Virus record (IMG/VR): IMGVR_UViG_3300035670_001160
Coordinates: 1-25,354 of that record
Strand: one strand, 5' to 3'
DNA length: 25,354 nucleotides
DNA from: a virus
Within the stretch, counting starts at the first letter, position 1, and the number at the start of each line of letters is the position of its first letter. Of the stretch, positions 1-7,089 are shown one piece after another. Made by a program: the position numbers and the translations under genes. The notes under the pieces were generated by a model that was not told the origin of the DNA, did not search any database, and worked only from the letters and a program-made list of their open reading frames with translations.

Positions 1-554
1 TGGGGCAGCGGATGCCGGTGTTGCAGTTCGATCACGGCAGCCATCCGCTGATCGGGTCGATCCCGCTTGGCCGCATCACCTCGATCGTGGAGGATTCGCA
101 CGGTCTACGCGTGAAGGCTCGTCTTTCGGATAACTGGCTGGTTGAACCGGTCAGGGATGCGATTCGTGACGGTGCGATCTCTGGCATGTCGTTTCGGTTC
201 CGTGTGGTCGACGACAACTGGACTCGGAGCAAGAGTGGAGTCGCTGAACGCACCATCCGTGAAGTCGAGTTGTACGAGGTTGGGCCGGTCGTGTTCCCGG
301 CCTACGAGCAGACCACGGTTGGTGTGCGTTCCAAGCAGGCTTTGAGTTTGCTGCAAGACCCCGAGATTCGTGGTGAAATTGCACGCATGTTGATCTCAGG
401 CACCGACGTCGAGCAGACGTCGCCCGCCTTTACCGATGGCCCGGCAGACAGCCACCCGTCGGAACCCGACACCCCGGTCGAGCGCCACGTGTCGATCCCG
501 AACCTTTCTCAGCGACGAGCCCGTCTCGTCCTGGCCGGAATCACCAAGGAGTGA
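1..554 (+). CDS. HK97-type prohead protease, 5' truncated by window edge
   Basis: Serine protease that matures the procapsid by cleaving the scaffold part of the capsid protein (peptidase S78/U35-type family). The open frame runs from base 3 with no stop before the first ATG at 12, and the first visible residues (GQRMPVLQFDHG) already match the core, so the true start lies upstream. The expected catalytic His is in FDHGSHPLIG and the catalytic Ser in GAISGMSFRF, followed by a VELYEVGPVVFPAY segment typical of the family. The last ~60 residues are a Pro/Ser/Thr-rich tail. The gene sits 6 bases before the major capsid gene, the usual order in HK97-like phages. Family assignment is confident; the N-terminus is simply missing from the window. 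Confidence 0.88.
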   Translation, partial: GQRMPVLQFDHGSHPLIGSIPLGRITSIVEDSHGLRVKARLSDNWLVEPVRDAIRDGAISGMSFRFRVVDDNWTRSKSGVAERTIREVELYEVGPVVFPAYEQTTVGVRSKQALSLLQDPEIRGEIARMLISGTDVEQTSPAFTDGPADSHPSEPDTPVERHVSIPNLSQRRARLVLAGITKE

Positions 555-560
555 ACCGAA

Positions 561-1925
561 ATGAACTTGTCCGAAATGCGTGCTCGCATCGTCGAGCTGT
601 CCGAAATGATCGAGATCAGCGTCGACGAAACCGCTGAACTGGACGCCCTGTTGGAGCGTTTCGAAGCCGAAACTCAGGCTGCGGAGATCCGTGCTGCCCG
701 CGCCGCCCGTGTCGAAGCTGCCAAGGCCAAGGTGACGGAGCGTGCCGCCGGCTACGACGTCCAGGTGATGCGTCAGGTCAACACCGACCTGGATGTGCGT
801 TCCGCCTCCCAGATGGAGATTCGTGACGCCGCTCTGAAGATGCTGGACCGTGACGGCCGTGACCTGAACACCCGTCAGGGTGACCACGTCGAGAAGCTGC
901 TGCGCACCAAGAACGGCAACACCGACGGCGGCGTCATCGCGAAGCGCATGCTGCTGACCGAGAACGACAACTACCGGTCGGCTTTCGCGAAGGCTGTCAC
1001 GTCGGCGCAGCCCGCCTGGACCGCCGAGGAGGCTCGTGCGATTTCCGAGTTCCGTGCGATGTCGGGTGGAACCGACACCGCCGGCGGCTTCGGTGTCCCG
1101 GTGCTGATCGACCCCAGCATCATCCTCACCTCGGGTGCGGTTGCCGCTCCGGTGCTCGAGCTGGCCCGCATCGTCACCATCACCACCGACGAATGGAAGG
1201 GCGTGAGCTCGGCCGGTGTGTCGTGGAGCTACGACGGCGAAGGCACCGAAACCTCGGACGACAGCCCGACGTTGGCGCAGCCGACCGTCCCCGTCTACAC
1301 GGCAAGGGGTTTCATCCCGTACAGCATCGAGATCGGCGAGGACTATCCGTCGTTCGCTGCCGAGATGCGCCGCCTGCTCGATGAGGGCTACATCGACTTG
1401 GTTGCCCAGCAGACGATCACGGGCTCGGCCCCGACCGGCATCTTCACCGCTCTCGACGCCAACACCAACGTCGAGGTGGTGGTCGGCACCGACGGCCAGT
1501 TCACCGCACCCGACCTGCTGAAGGTGTGGAAGAGCCTGCCGGAGCGTTACCGTGGCAACGCCACATGGATCATGTCGACCGACGTCGAGAACGAGATCCG
1601 CACGTTCAGCGCGAACGACACGGGTGCCTACTACACGGTGAACCTCACCCAGGGTGGCATCGGGAACCTGTTCGGTCGTCCCGTGCGGACCACGGACTAC
1701 GCACCCGAGTTCACCGGTACCACCGGGGCCGCCAACATTCTGGTCGTTGGTGACTTTTCGAACTTCCTGGTGGCGCAGCGGGCCGGTATGAGCATCGAGC
1801 TCATCCCGCATCTGTTCGGCACCACCGCAGGCCGGCCCACCGGCCAGCGCGGCTGGTTCGCCTACGCCCGCCACGGCTTTGATTCAGTGAATGATTTGGG
1901 TTTCCGCATTTTGCAGAATACGTGA
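561..1925 (+). CDS. HK97-fold major capsid protein
   Basis: 454-residue major head protein of the phage HK97 (Phage_capsid) type. Residues ~1-60 are a charged, Ala/Glu-rich helical segment, which fits the delta domain that acts as internal scaffold and is removed by the upstream protease. From ~150 the sequence has the family landmarks: SGGTDTAGGFGVPVLIDPSI (N-arm), then an alternating beta/alpha core and a C-terminal AYARHGFDSVNDLGFRIL strand. The start is set by AAGGAG at 546-551, lying in the last codons of the protease gene. Codon use is more C-ending than in flanking genes, consistent with very high expression. A strong hairpin follows the stop. Length and position after the protease both fit. 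Confidence 0.93.
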   Translation: MNLSEMRARIVELSEMIEISVDETAELDALLERFEAETQAAEIRAARAARVEAAKAKVTERAAGYDVQVMRQVNTDLDVRSASQMEIRDAALKMLDRDGRDLNTRQGDHVEKLLRTKNGNTDGGVIAKRMLLTENDNYRSAFAKAVTSAQPAWTAEEARAISEFRAMSGGTDTAGGFGVPVLIDPSIILTSGAVAAPVLELARIVTITTDEWKGVSSAGVSWSYDGEGTETSDDSPTLAQPTVPVYTARGFIPYSIEIGEDYPSFAAEMRRLLDEGYIDLVAQQTITGSAPTGIFTALDANTNVEVVVGTDGQFTAPDLLKVWKSLPERYRGNATWIMSTDVENEIRTFSANDTGAYYTVNLTQGGIGNLFGRPVRTTDYAPEFTGTTGAANILVVGDFSNFLVAQRAGMSIELIPHLFGTTAGRPTGQRGWFAYARHGFDSVNDLGFRILQNT

Positions 1926-1947
1926 TCTGACCTCAAGTCAAACAACC

Positions 1948-1981
1948 GCCCCACCGGCTGATGGGCAGCAGTCGGTGGGGC
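1948..1981 (+). terminator. Strong hairpin after the capsid gene, terminator-like but without a U tract
   Basis: GCCCCACCG at 1948-1956 pairs perfectly with CGGTGGGGC at 1973-1981. A G-T pair and three more pairs (1957-1960 with 1969-1972) extend the stem to 13 base pairs around an 8-base loop. It lies 23 bases after the capsid stop. No T run follows, so it could be a U-less terminator or attenuator, or a 3' structure that stabilises capsid mRNA. The pairing is directly visible; the role is inferred. Confidence 0.5.
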
Positions 1982-2014
1982 ACCTGCCCTTCTGCCCGTG
2001 AAAGGAACTGCCCG

Positions 2015-2212
2015 ATGCGTTTAGCGCTCCCGAAGTCGGATGGGTTTGTGACCCATCCTGCGACCGGCATGCGAGTCATGTTGCGTCGCAACGACGAATG
2101 GCCTGCCGACGATCCGTTGGTGGTCGCCAGGCCGGACTTGTTCCGCATCCTCGATGTCGTCGAGCAAGCATCCGCCGAACCGGGTGCGCGTAGGCAGGTG
2201 CGTCGTGGCTGA
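2015..2212 (+). CDS. Small head-region protein, unknown function
   Basis: 65 residues. The ATG at 2015 is chosen because AAAGGA lies at 2001-2005; an in-frame ATG at 1961 lies inside the hairpin loop and has no ribosome site. The protein starts MRLALPKSDGFVTHPATGMR and contains a RNDEWPADDPLVVARPDLF segment, which looks like a small folded domain with a basic C-terminus (GARRQVRRG). Similar short ORFs often follow the capsid gene in actinobacterial phages, but I cannot name a function. Its end overlaps the next gene by 8 bases (GTGGCTGA). Confidence 0.7.
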   Translation: MRLALPKSDGFVTHPATGMRVMLRRNDEWPADDPLVVARPDLFRILDVVEQASAEPGARRQVRRG

Positions 2213-2924
2213 CAAGGTTTCGATGGCTTGGGTTCACGGCAACGAGGTCACACACTCCTGGCATGCGTCAGTGGTGGCCCTCTTGTCACACGATGTTGCG
2301 CACCATCAGCGTGTGTTGGGTGCGCAGTGGTTCGCCACCCGTTACGGCACTGGCGGCATCGTCCAGGCGCGCAACGACACCGCGAAGCAGTTCCTCGAGC
2401 ATGGCGGCGACTGGCTGTTCTGGATTGACACCGACATGGGTTTCGCACCCGACACTGTCGATCGTTTAGTCGAGGCTGGTGACCCTGAGAAGCGTCCGGT
2501 GGTTGGCGGTTTGTGTTTCATGAACCGTGAGATTTCGACCGACGGGATGGGTGGCTACATCATTCAGCCGAACCCGACGATCTTTCAGTGGTGGAAAGAC
2601 GAGGTCGGTGGCGGGTTCAAAGCCGATCCGAACTATCCACGGAACCAGTTGATCCAGGTCGCTGGCACTGGTTCGGCTTGTTTGGTGATTCATCGCAGCG
2701 TGTTCGAGAAGATTCACGCCAAGTTCGGGGCCGCTTGGTACAGCCCAGTGCAGTCCACGATCGACGGCACATGGCTGTCTGAGGATTTGTCGTTCTGTAT
2801 GCGGTGCGCTGCGTTGGAGATTCCAGTGCATGTGCACACCGGGGTGCAGACAACGCATTTCAAGTGGATGTGGCTGGACGAACGGTTCGTGGATCGTCTC
2901 GCCAGGCTTGAGGTGCCGACGTGA
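2205..2924 (+). CDS. Glycosyltransferase-like protein (DXD type)
   Basis: 239 residues, started at GTG 2205, overlapping the previous stop by 8 bases in the GTGGCTGA arrangement also used repeatedly at 17.9-19.2 kb. Residues 50-80 read GIVQARNDTAKQFL then WLFWIDTDMGFAPD: a nucleotide-sugar-binding fold with the metal-binding DTD (residues 75-77) of GT-A glycosyltransferases. The C-terminal part has HVHTGVQTTHFKWMW, a plausible second metal or acceptor site. It would transfer a sugar from a nucleotide donor. It heads a four-gene overlapping cassette of sugar genes placed inside the head cluster. The acceptor is unknown: virion protein, DNA base or host glycan are all possible. A longer in-frame ATG at 2154 is rejected because it overlaps the upstream gene by 59 bases. 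Confidence 0.75.
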   Translation: MADKVSMAWVHGNEVTHSWHASVVALLSHDVAHHQRVLGAQWFATRYGTGGIVQARNDTAKQFLEHGGDWLFWIDTDMGFAPDTVDRLVEAGDPEKRPVVGGLCFMNREISTDGMGGYIIQPNPTIFQWWKDEVGGGFKADPNYPRNQLIQVAGTGSACLVIHRSVFEKIHAKFGAAWYSPVQSTIDGTWLSEDLSFCMRCAALEIPVHVHTGVQTTHFKWMWLDERFVDRLARLEVPT

Positions 2925-3583
2925 AGTTGGGTGTGATCGTCCCTTCTCGAGGTCGTCCGCAGGCGATGGTCGAACTGGTTGAGGCGTTCGACGCTACGTG
3001 TCGTGCTGATACCCGTCTGATTTGCCGTGTGGACGACGATGACGACTTGGACGCATATCGGGCCGCAGTGCCTGGTTCGCTGTTCGTAGGGCCCCGTGTA
3101 GGGCTTGGTGCGTCAATCAACGAGATGGCGTCCACCTGGGTCGACAAGGTGGACTGTCTCGGGTTCATGGGCGACGACCATCGGCCTCGCACCGTCGGCT
3201 GGGATGAACGGATTCTGTCGGTCATCGAGAAGGAACCGTTGGGTGTGGTTTACGGCGACGATCTTCTCCAGGGCCGCAACCTTGCGTCGCAGGTGTTCAT
3301 GGGTTCGGAGCTGGTGCGCAGGTTGGGTTGGTTCAACCCGCCAGGCATGCGACACATGTACATCGACAACTTCTGGATGACATTGGGCACCAACCTCGGC
3401 ACGTTGCAGTTCCTTGAGGATGTTGTGATCGAACACATGCATCCGATCGCCGGCAAAGCGCAGTGGGATCAGGGGTATCGCGAAGTGAACGCTCAAGAGC
3501 GTTACGACGCAGATCGTGCAGCGTTCGACGCCTACCTGCGCAACGATCTACTGGGCGATCTGATGCGGGTGACACGGCGATGA
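2921..3583 (+). CDS. GT2-family-like glycosyltransferase
   Basis: 220 residues, GTG start overlapping the previous stop (GTGA). The N-terminus KLGVIVPSRGRPQAM is the donor-binding strand-loop of family 2 (GT-A) glycosyltransferases. RVDDDDD (~37-42) and GFMGDDHRP (~81-89) supply acidic residues for the metal and nucleotide diphosphate. WFNPPGMRHMYIDNFW resembles the acceptor side of these enzymes. The C-terminal ~30 residues are charged and helical. Its partners are the preceding DXD glycosyltransferase and the following epimerase, with which it is almost certainly co-translated. The sugar and acceptor cannot be read from sequence. Related short glycosyltransferases occur in many phages, often near structural genes. 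Confidence 0.75.
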   Translation: MKLGVIVPSRGRPQAMVELVEAFDATCRADTRLICRVDDDDDLDAYRAAVPGSLFVGPRVGLGASINEMASTWVDKVDCLGFMGDDHRPRTVGWDERILSVIEKEPLGVVYGDDLLQGRNLASQVFMGSELVRRLGWFNPPGMRHMYIDNFWMTLGTNLGTLQFLEDVVIEHMHPIAGKAQWDQGYREVNAQERYDADRAAFDAYLRNDLLGDLMRVTRR

Positions 3584-4446
3584 AGATCCTCATCACCGGC
3601 CATGAAGGGTTTGTGGGGCGTGAGTTCTGTCGTCAACTTGACGGTCATGACATCGTCGGAATCGACCTGAAGTCCGGTCACGATTGTCGTGACTTCTTCC
3701 GTATCGACGACACCAAGTTCGATCTCGTCGTGCATCTGGCCGCTGTTGTTGGTGGCCGCATGAAGATCGACGGGGCACCGTTGGAAGTGGCGACCGATCT
3801 GGCGATCGACTCAGACATGTTTCAGTGGGCGATGCGCACCCGACCCGATCGACTCATCTACTACTCGAGCAGCGCCGCATATCCAGTCGATATCCAGACC
3901 CGTGACTTTCATCGGCCGCAGTGGGAAGAAGATATCGACCTGGATATGGTCAGCAACCCAGATCAGACCTACGGCTGGGCGAAGCTGACTGGCGAAATCT
4001 TGGCGAAATACGCGCAAGCCGACGGGCTCAAAGTGCACATCTTCCGCCCGTTCTCCGGTTACGGCACCGACCAAGACCTCGACTACCCGTTCCCGTCGTT
4101 CATCGATCGTGCGCTGCGCAAGGCTGATCCGTTCCATATTTGGGGTGACGGCACCCAGCAACGGGACTTCATCCATATGCGTGACGTCGTAGGCGCGTCA
4201 CTGGAGGCTGTCCGCCACGACATCCAAGGCCCTACGAATCTTGGTTGGGGGCGCGCAACATCGTTCAACGAACTGGCCGACATGGTGTGTGCTGCTGCCG
4301 GCTACAGCCCGCAGATCGAGCATCTGCCAGCGAAACCTGTTGGCTGTTGGTTTCGGGTGTCGAACTCGTCGAAGATGCATGACTTCTACAAGCCTCGGAT
4401 CAGTCTCGAGGAAGGCATCGAGATGGCGTTGCGAGGTGAGGTGTGA
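3580..4446 (+). CDS. NAD-dependent epimerase/dehydratase (extended SDR)
   Basis: 288 residues from the ATG at 3580 that overlaps the previous stop (ATGA). The dinucleotide-binding motif is GHEGFVG (residues 7-13), with an acidic D29 after the second strand that fits NAD(H). The catalytic set is SSSAAY (~96-101) and YGWAK (Y131, K135). RPFSGYGTDQD and WGDGTQQRDFIHMRDVV are the substrate-side signatures of nucleotide-sugar 4-epimerases, dehydratases and GDP-fucose synthase-like enzymes. It probably makes or interconverts the nucleotide sugar used by the two upstream transferases. Which sugar cannot be said. Length is slightly short for the family (about 310-340). An in-frame upstream extension to 3463 overlaps the transferase and is rejected. 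Confidence 0.85.
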   Translation: MKILITGHEGFVGREFCRQLDGHDIVGIDLKSGHDCRDFFRIDDTKFDLVVHLAAVVGGRMKIDGAPLEVATDLAIDSDMFQWAMRTRPDRLIYYSSSAAYPVDIQTRDFHRPQWEEDIDLDMVSNPDQTYGWAKLTGEILAKYAQADGLKVHIFRPFSGYGTDQDLDYPFPSFIDRALRKADPFHIWGDGTQQRDFIHMRDVVGASLEAVRHDIQGPTNLGWGRATSFNELADMVCAAAGYSPQIEHLPAKPVGCWFRVSNSSKMHDFYKPRISLEEGIEMALRGEV

Positions 4447-5027
4447 TCGAACACCGGTTGTTTCCTGAAGGCACTGTGCCTGAATGGACGAAACCGGAAT
4501 GGCATGCACTGCGTGAACGGGCACCACATGTCGATCAGGCCGGTCACCGTCCACGGTTGCAGGCTGCAGCGCAGATGGTGCATCTGGTGTGGCTGCCAGG
4601 AATGACTGTCGTGGATCTAGGTGCCGGTGACGGCGGTCTGCTGTCGTTGCTGGACCGTGTCCCTGGTCATGCGAAGTGGGGTTATGACTTGACGGATGCG
4701 AACGTGGCCGGCGCTGCACAGCGAGGTGTCGATGTGCGCCTTGGTGATTGTGTCGATGGCGACATCGAATGGGGTGACATTGCTGTCGCTACCGAGATGC
4801 TCGAGCATTTGGTCGATCCGCATGCGTTTGTGCGGAAGATTGCTGATCATTCACGGTTTCTGATCGCCTCGTCACCGTGGACTGAAACCGCTGCCGCTCA
4901 CTATGAGTTCCATACTTGGGCGTGGGATATCGAGGGTTATGCCCGACTGTGTGAGGACAACGGCTGGAGTATTCTTGGGCATGTCAGCGTGAGCTGGTTC
5001 CAAGTGCTGCTGGCTGAGAGGGTTTGA
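4443..5027 (+). CDS. SAM-dependent methyltransferase (class I)
   Basis: 194 residues, GTG start overlapping the previous stop (GTGA). Motif I is VVDLGAGDGG (residues 56-65), with an acidic residue after the next strand (YD at 81-82) and VATEMLEHLVDP as the motif II/post-II region. This is the Methyltransf_11/23 type, common on small molecules and sugars. There is no target-recognition domain and no DPPY/NPPY or PC motif, so it does not look like a DNA methylase. Its place behind two glycosyltransferases and an epimerase suggests O-methylation of the sugar, or modification of a virion glycan. That is inference from context. It ends the sugar cassette; the next gene is a head-tail connector. 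Confidence 0.8.
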   Translation: MIEHRLFPEGTVPEWTKPEWHALRERAPHVDQAGHRPRLQAAAQMVHLVWLPGMTVVDLGAGDGGLLSLLDRVPGHAKWGYDLTDANVAGAAQRGVDVRLGDCVDGDIEWGDIAVATEMLEHLVDPHAFVRKIADHSRFLIASSPWTETAAAHYEFHTWAWDIEGYARLCEDNGWSILGHVSVSWFQVLLAERV

Positions 5028-5638
5028 TGTCGCAACTGGTGACGACCGAAGAACTGAAAGCCATTCTCGGCATCCCCAACGGCGACCTGGTCGACGATCC
5101 TCGCCTATCGATGGCGTGTGACGCTGCGACGCAGATGATTCAGGCCGAATGCAGCCGCCAGTTCTTCGCCGACACGACCGCTACGGCTCGGGTGTTTGTT
5201 CGTGAGAATCCGTGGGTGTGCGAGGTCGACGACATCAGTACCGTTTCGGGACTGATTGTGAAGACCGATGAAGACGACGACGGCGTGTTCGAAACCACGT
5301 GGGCTTCGACCGACTACCAGTTGGAACCCTTGAATGGGCGTCTGTCAGGTCAGTCGTGGCCGTACACCGCTATTCGTGCGATCGAATCCCGCTACTTCCC
5401 TGCCAAGGGTGGGCAGGCGTTGGTGCAGGTGACGGCCAGGTGGGGTTGGCCGGAGATTCCGAAACCTGTTTCACAGGCCGCACAGATTCAAGCGGTGTCG
5501 ATCTTCAAATCAGCGGATGCACCTCTCGGTATCGCAGGTTTCGGTGATATCGGCATCATGCGGTTGCGGCAGGCGATGCATCCCGTCGCGATCGCATTGC
5601 TGCATCAATATCGGCGTGATCCTGTCATGGTGGCCTGA
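5027..5638 (+). CDS. Head-tail connector / head completion protein (gp6-like)
   Basis: 203 residues. ATG at 5027 overlaps the previous stop (TGATG); an in-frame TTG directly before it is less likely. The N-terminal segment LVTTEELKAILGIPNGDL then MACDAATQMIQAECSRQF is the helical start typical of the HK97 gp6/SPP1 gp15 adaptor family, followed by a beta-rich middle (VDDISTVSGLIVKTDEDDDG) and ARWGWPEIPKPVSQAAQIQA, another familiar segment of these proteins. It would form the ring between portal and tail after packaging. It resumes the structural order interrupted by the sugar genes. Length is at the upper end for the family, owing to the C-terminal helices. Confidence 0.75.
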   Translation: MSQLVTTEELKAILGIPNGDLVDDPRLSMACDAATQMIQAECSRQFFADTTATARVFVRENPWVCEVDDISTVSGLIVKTDEDDDGVFETTWASTDYQLEPLNGRLSGQSWPYTAIRAIESRYFPAKGGQALVQVTARWGWPEIPKPVSQAAQIQAVSIFKSADAPLGIAGFGDIGIMRLRQAMHPVAIALLHQYRRDPVMVA

Positions 5639-6045
5639 TGGCCGCCACAGTCGTCCAGGTGCTCGACGGGCTCGTTACGAGGCTGCGCACGATCGATGGT
5701 TTGCGTGCTTATGACCGGCCGGCCGATATTTCTGCTGCGCCAGCTGCGTTCACGTTGCTCGAGGCAGTCGACTTTCAGAACGCTTTCGCACTCGGTGACC
5801 CTCGCATGGAGATCACTGTGACGGTGATCGTTGCCCGCACTTCGGACCGTGCCGCATATGAACGCATGTCGGAATATGTTGCGCCGACGGGCTCCAGGTC
5901 AGTGCGTGCAGCTATTGAAGCAGATCGCAGCCTGGGTGGAGTGTGTCAAACTCTCATTGTGCAGCGAGCAGATAACATCCGGTCGGTGTCGCAAGGTGAC
6001 GCCGAATATCTTGCCGTCGACTTCGGTTTGACGGTACATGCGTGA
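5638..6045 (+). CDS. Tail terminator / tail completion-like protein
   Basis: 135 residues, ATG overlapping the previous stop (TGATG). Alternating helices and strands (VVQVLDGLVTRLRTIDGLRAYDRP, then EITVTVIVARTSDRAAYERM) resemble small tail-terminator proteins of the lambda gpU/HK97 gp10-11 region, which cap the tail tube and join it to the head. A conserved-looking end, AEYLAVDFGLTVHA, matches the final strand pattern of such proteins. Assignment rests mainly on size, fold pattern and position between the connector and the tail tube gene; no single motif proves it. Confidence 0.55.
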   Translation: MAATVVQVLDGLVTRLRTIDGLRAYDRPADISAAPAAFTLLEAVDFQNAFALGDPRMEITVTVIVARTSDRAAYERMSEYVAPTGSRSVRAAIEADRSLGGVCQTLIVQRADNIRSVSQGDAEYLAVDFGLTVHA

Positions 6046-6052
6046 GGTGACT

Positions 6053-6262
6053 GTGGCCGCGTATCAGGTTGCTTCAAACAAGGTCGCAGGGTTGTCGTTC
6101 GGTGATGTCGTGTCGGATGATGATCTGCTCGGGGTGAATGTGGCGGCTCTCATCGAGGGTGGTCATCTTGTGCCGAAAGCGCTGCGAAAGCCTGCCCGAA
6201 TCCAGGCCGACGAGGCCGCATCAGCCAAGGCCGATGAGGCCGAATCTCCTGAGGAGGATTGA
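6053..6262 (+). CDS. Small tail-region protein, unknown
   Basis: 69 residues from GTG 6053, chosen because GAGGTGA at 6044-6050 is a good ribosome site; an in-frame ATG at 6038 would add five residues and overlap the previous gene by 8 bases but has no such site. The body (AYQVASNKVAGLSFGDVVSD, then NVAALIEGGHLVP) resembles a small winged or SH3-like fold seen in short structural ORFs. The last 25 residues repeat ADEA/KADEA and are highly acidic. It lies 6 bases before the tail tube gene, whose ribosome site overlaps its 3' end. Function not recognised. Confidence 0.6.
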   Translation: MAAYQVASNKVAGLSFGDVVSDDDLLGVNVAALIEGGHLVPKALRKPARIQADEAASAKADEAESPEED

Positions 6263-6268
6263 TCCCGC

Positions 6269-6676
6269 ATGGCAAAGTTCGTGCTTACCAACCCAGTCAT
6301 CACGGTGAACTCCGTGGACCTGTCGGACCACATCGCGAGCGTGTCGCTTAACTCGACGCGCGCCGAGGTGCCGACCACCGCTTTCGGTGACACCGCTGTG
6401 ACGCGCATCGCTGGCCTCGGCGACAACTCGATCACGTTGTCGTTCCATGAGGACTTCGCGTCGAGCGAGGTGCACCAGACGGTGTATCCGCTGATCGGTG
6501 GCACGACGTCGATCACGGTGAAGCCGGTGAACACCACCACGTCGACCGACAACCCCGTGTTTTCGATGACGGTGCTCGTCACCGAGTGGCCGATCCTGAA
6601 CGGCGCTGTCGGCGATCTCGCGACCGCTGACGTCACGTGGCCGGTGTCGGGCACGATCTCAAAGACCAACGCCTGA
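6269..6676 (+). CDS. Major tail (tube) protein
   Basis: 135 residues starting at ATG 6269 behind GAGGAGG at 6251-6257. Almost entirely beta-strand and Thr/Ser/Val-rich: TNPVITVNSVDLSDHIASVS opens the protein, with GLGDNSITLSFHEDFASSEV and VSGTISKTNA following. This is the pattern of short tail-tube subunits in actinobacterial siphoviruses, which polymerise around the tape measure protein. Position immediately before the tail assembly chaperones supports this strongly. Codon use is C/G-ending like the capsid gene, consistent with high expression. Length is short compared with lambda gpV (246) but normal for this group. Confidence 0.78.
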   Translation: MAKFVLTNPVITVNSVDLSDHIASVSLNSTRAEVPTTAFGDTAVTRIAGLGDNSITLSFHEDFASSEVHQTVYPLIGGTTSITVKPVNTTTSTDNPVFSMTVLVTEWPILNGAVGDLATADVTWPVSGTISKTNA

Positions 6677-6696
6677 TCTGAAAGGCCCAGCTGCCC

Positions 6697-6966
6697 ATGG
6701 CTACTCTCACTGTTTCAGTCAAACTTGAAGATCAAGCGGCGACACAAATCCCTGTCAAGCCTCGCACCGTATTGGCGTTCGAACGTCATTTCGGTGTCGG
6801 TTGGACGAAAGCGTTCAACGACGACAACTCGAAGATGGAATACGTCTACTGGTTGGCGTGGGAAGCGATGCGTTCCGATGGGAATGTGGTGAAACCGTTC
6901 GACGCGTGGATTGAAACTGTGGAAGAAGTGAAGTTGGTCCCAAAAGGCGACGCCCAGGACGGATGA
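6697..6966 (+). CDS. Tail assembly chaperone, short (0-frame) form
   Basis: 89 residues from ATG 6697, with GAAAGG at 6680-6685. The N-terminus TLTVSVKLEDQAATQIPVKP and the FERHFGVGWTKAF and WLAWEAMRSDG segments are typical of the first tail chaperone (lambda gpG role), which coats the tape measure protein before the tube forms around it. The 0-frame ends at TGA 6964-6966, shortly after a CCCAAAA heptamer in the correct register for a -1 slip. Placement between tube and tape measure genes is diagnostic. Confidence 0.8.
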   Translation: MATLTVSVKLEDQAATQIPVKPRTVLAFERHFGVGWTKAFNDDNSKMEYVYWLAWEAMRSDGNVVKPFDAWIETVEEVKLVPKGDAQDG

Positions 6967-7088
6967 GCCGAACGATCGCCGCTGTGTCGATAGCGACAGG
7001 CATAGCGCCGAACGATCTGCTGGACTGCGATCCTGAAGTGTTCGCAGAGATGCTCGACATTCTCGAGAAGCAGAACGGAGGACGGTGA
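6697..7088 (+). CDS. Tail assembly chaperone, -1 frameshifted long form (gpGT-like)
   Basis: Predicted fusion made by reading 6697-6945, slipping back one base at CCCAAAA, and continuing from 6945 to the TGA at 7086-7088: 83 + 47 = 130 residues. The downstream part alone is 41 residues from an ATG at 6963 (SRTIAAVSIATGIAPNDLL, then CDPEVFAEMLDILEKQNGGR), which resembles the T domain of lambda gpGT: two short helices with acidic residues. The reading frame of that segment is exactly -1 to the short form. The internal ATGA at 6963-6966 could also allow independent restart. The 3' end carries GGAGG, the ribosome site of the next gene. Confidence 0.75.
6939..6945 (+). promoter_or_regulatory. Programmed -1 frameshift slippery site CCCAAAA
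   Basis: The heptamer is in the X_XXY_YYZ register of the upstream gene: C CCA AAA, with CCA at 6940-6942 and AAA at 6943-6945. Both tRNAs can re-pair one base back on CCC and AAA. It lies 18 bases before the 0-frame stop codon. Tail chaperone genes of lambda-like phages use such a site to set the ratio of short to long protein. I see no convincing downstream pseudoknot. Confidence 0.75.
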
Positions 7089-7089
7089 C

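Noticed and set aside
396-1874. 492-codon open frame on the - strand opposite the capsid gene
   Set aside because: Antisense shadow of a GC-rich, biased coding gene; it lies entirely within two certain genes, its product is Gly/Val/Arg/His-rich without motifs.
3463-3579. N-terminal extension of the epimerase
   Set aside because: Arg/Ser-rich sequence antiphase to the glycosyltransferase; the dinucleotide motif expected at residue ~7 starts just after ATG 3580.
4443-5027. DNA methyltransferase (restriction or anti-restriction)
   Set aside because: No base-flipping catalytic motif (DPPY, NPPY or PC) and no target-recognition domain; sugar-gene context fits small-molecule methylation.
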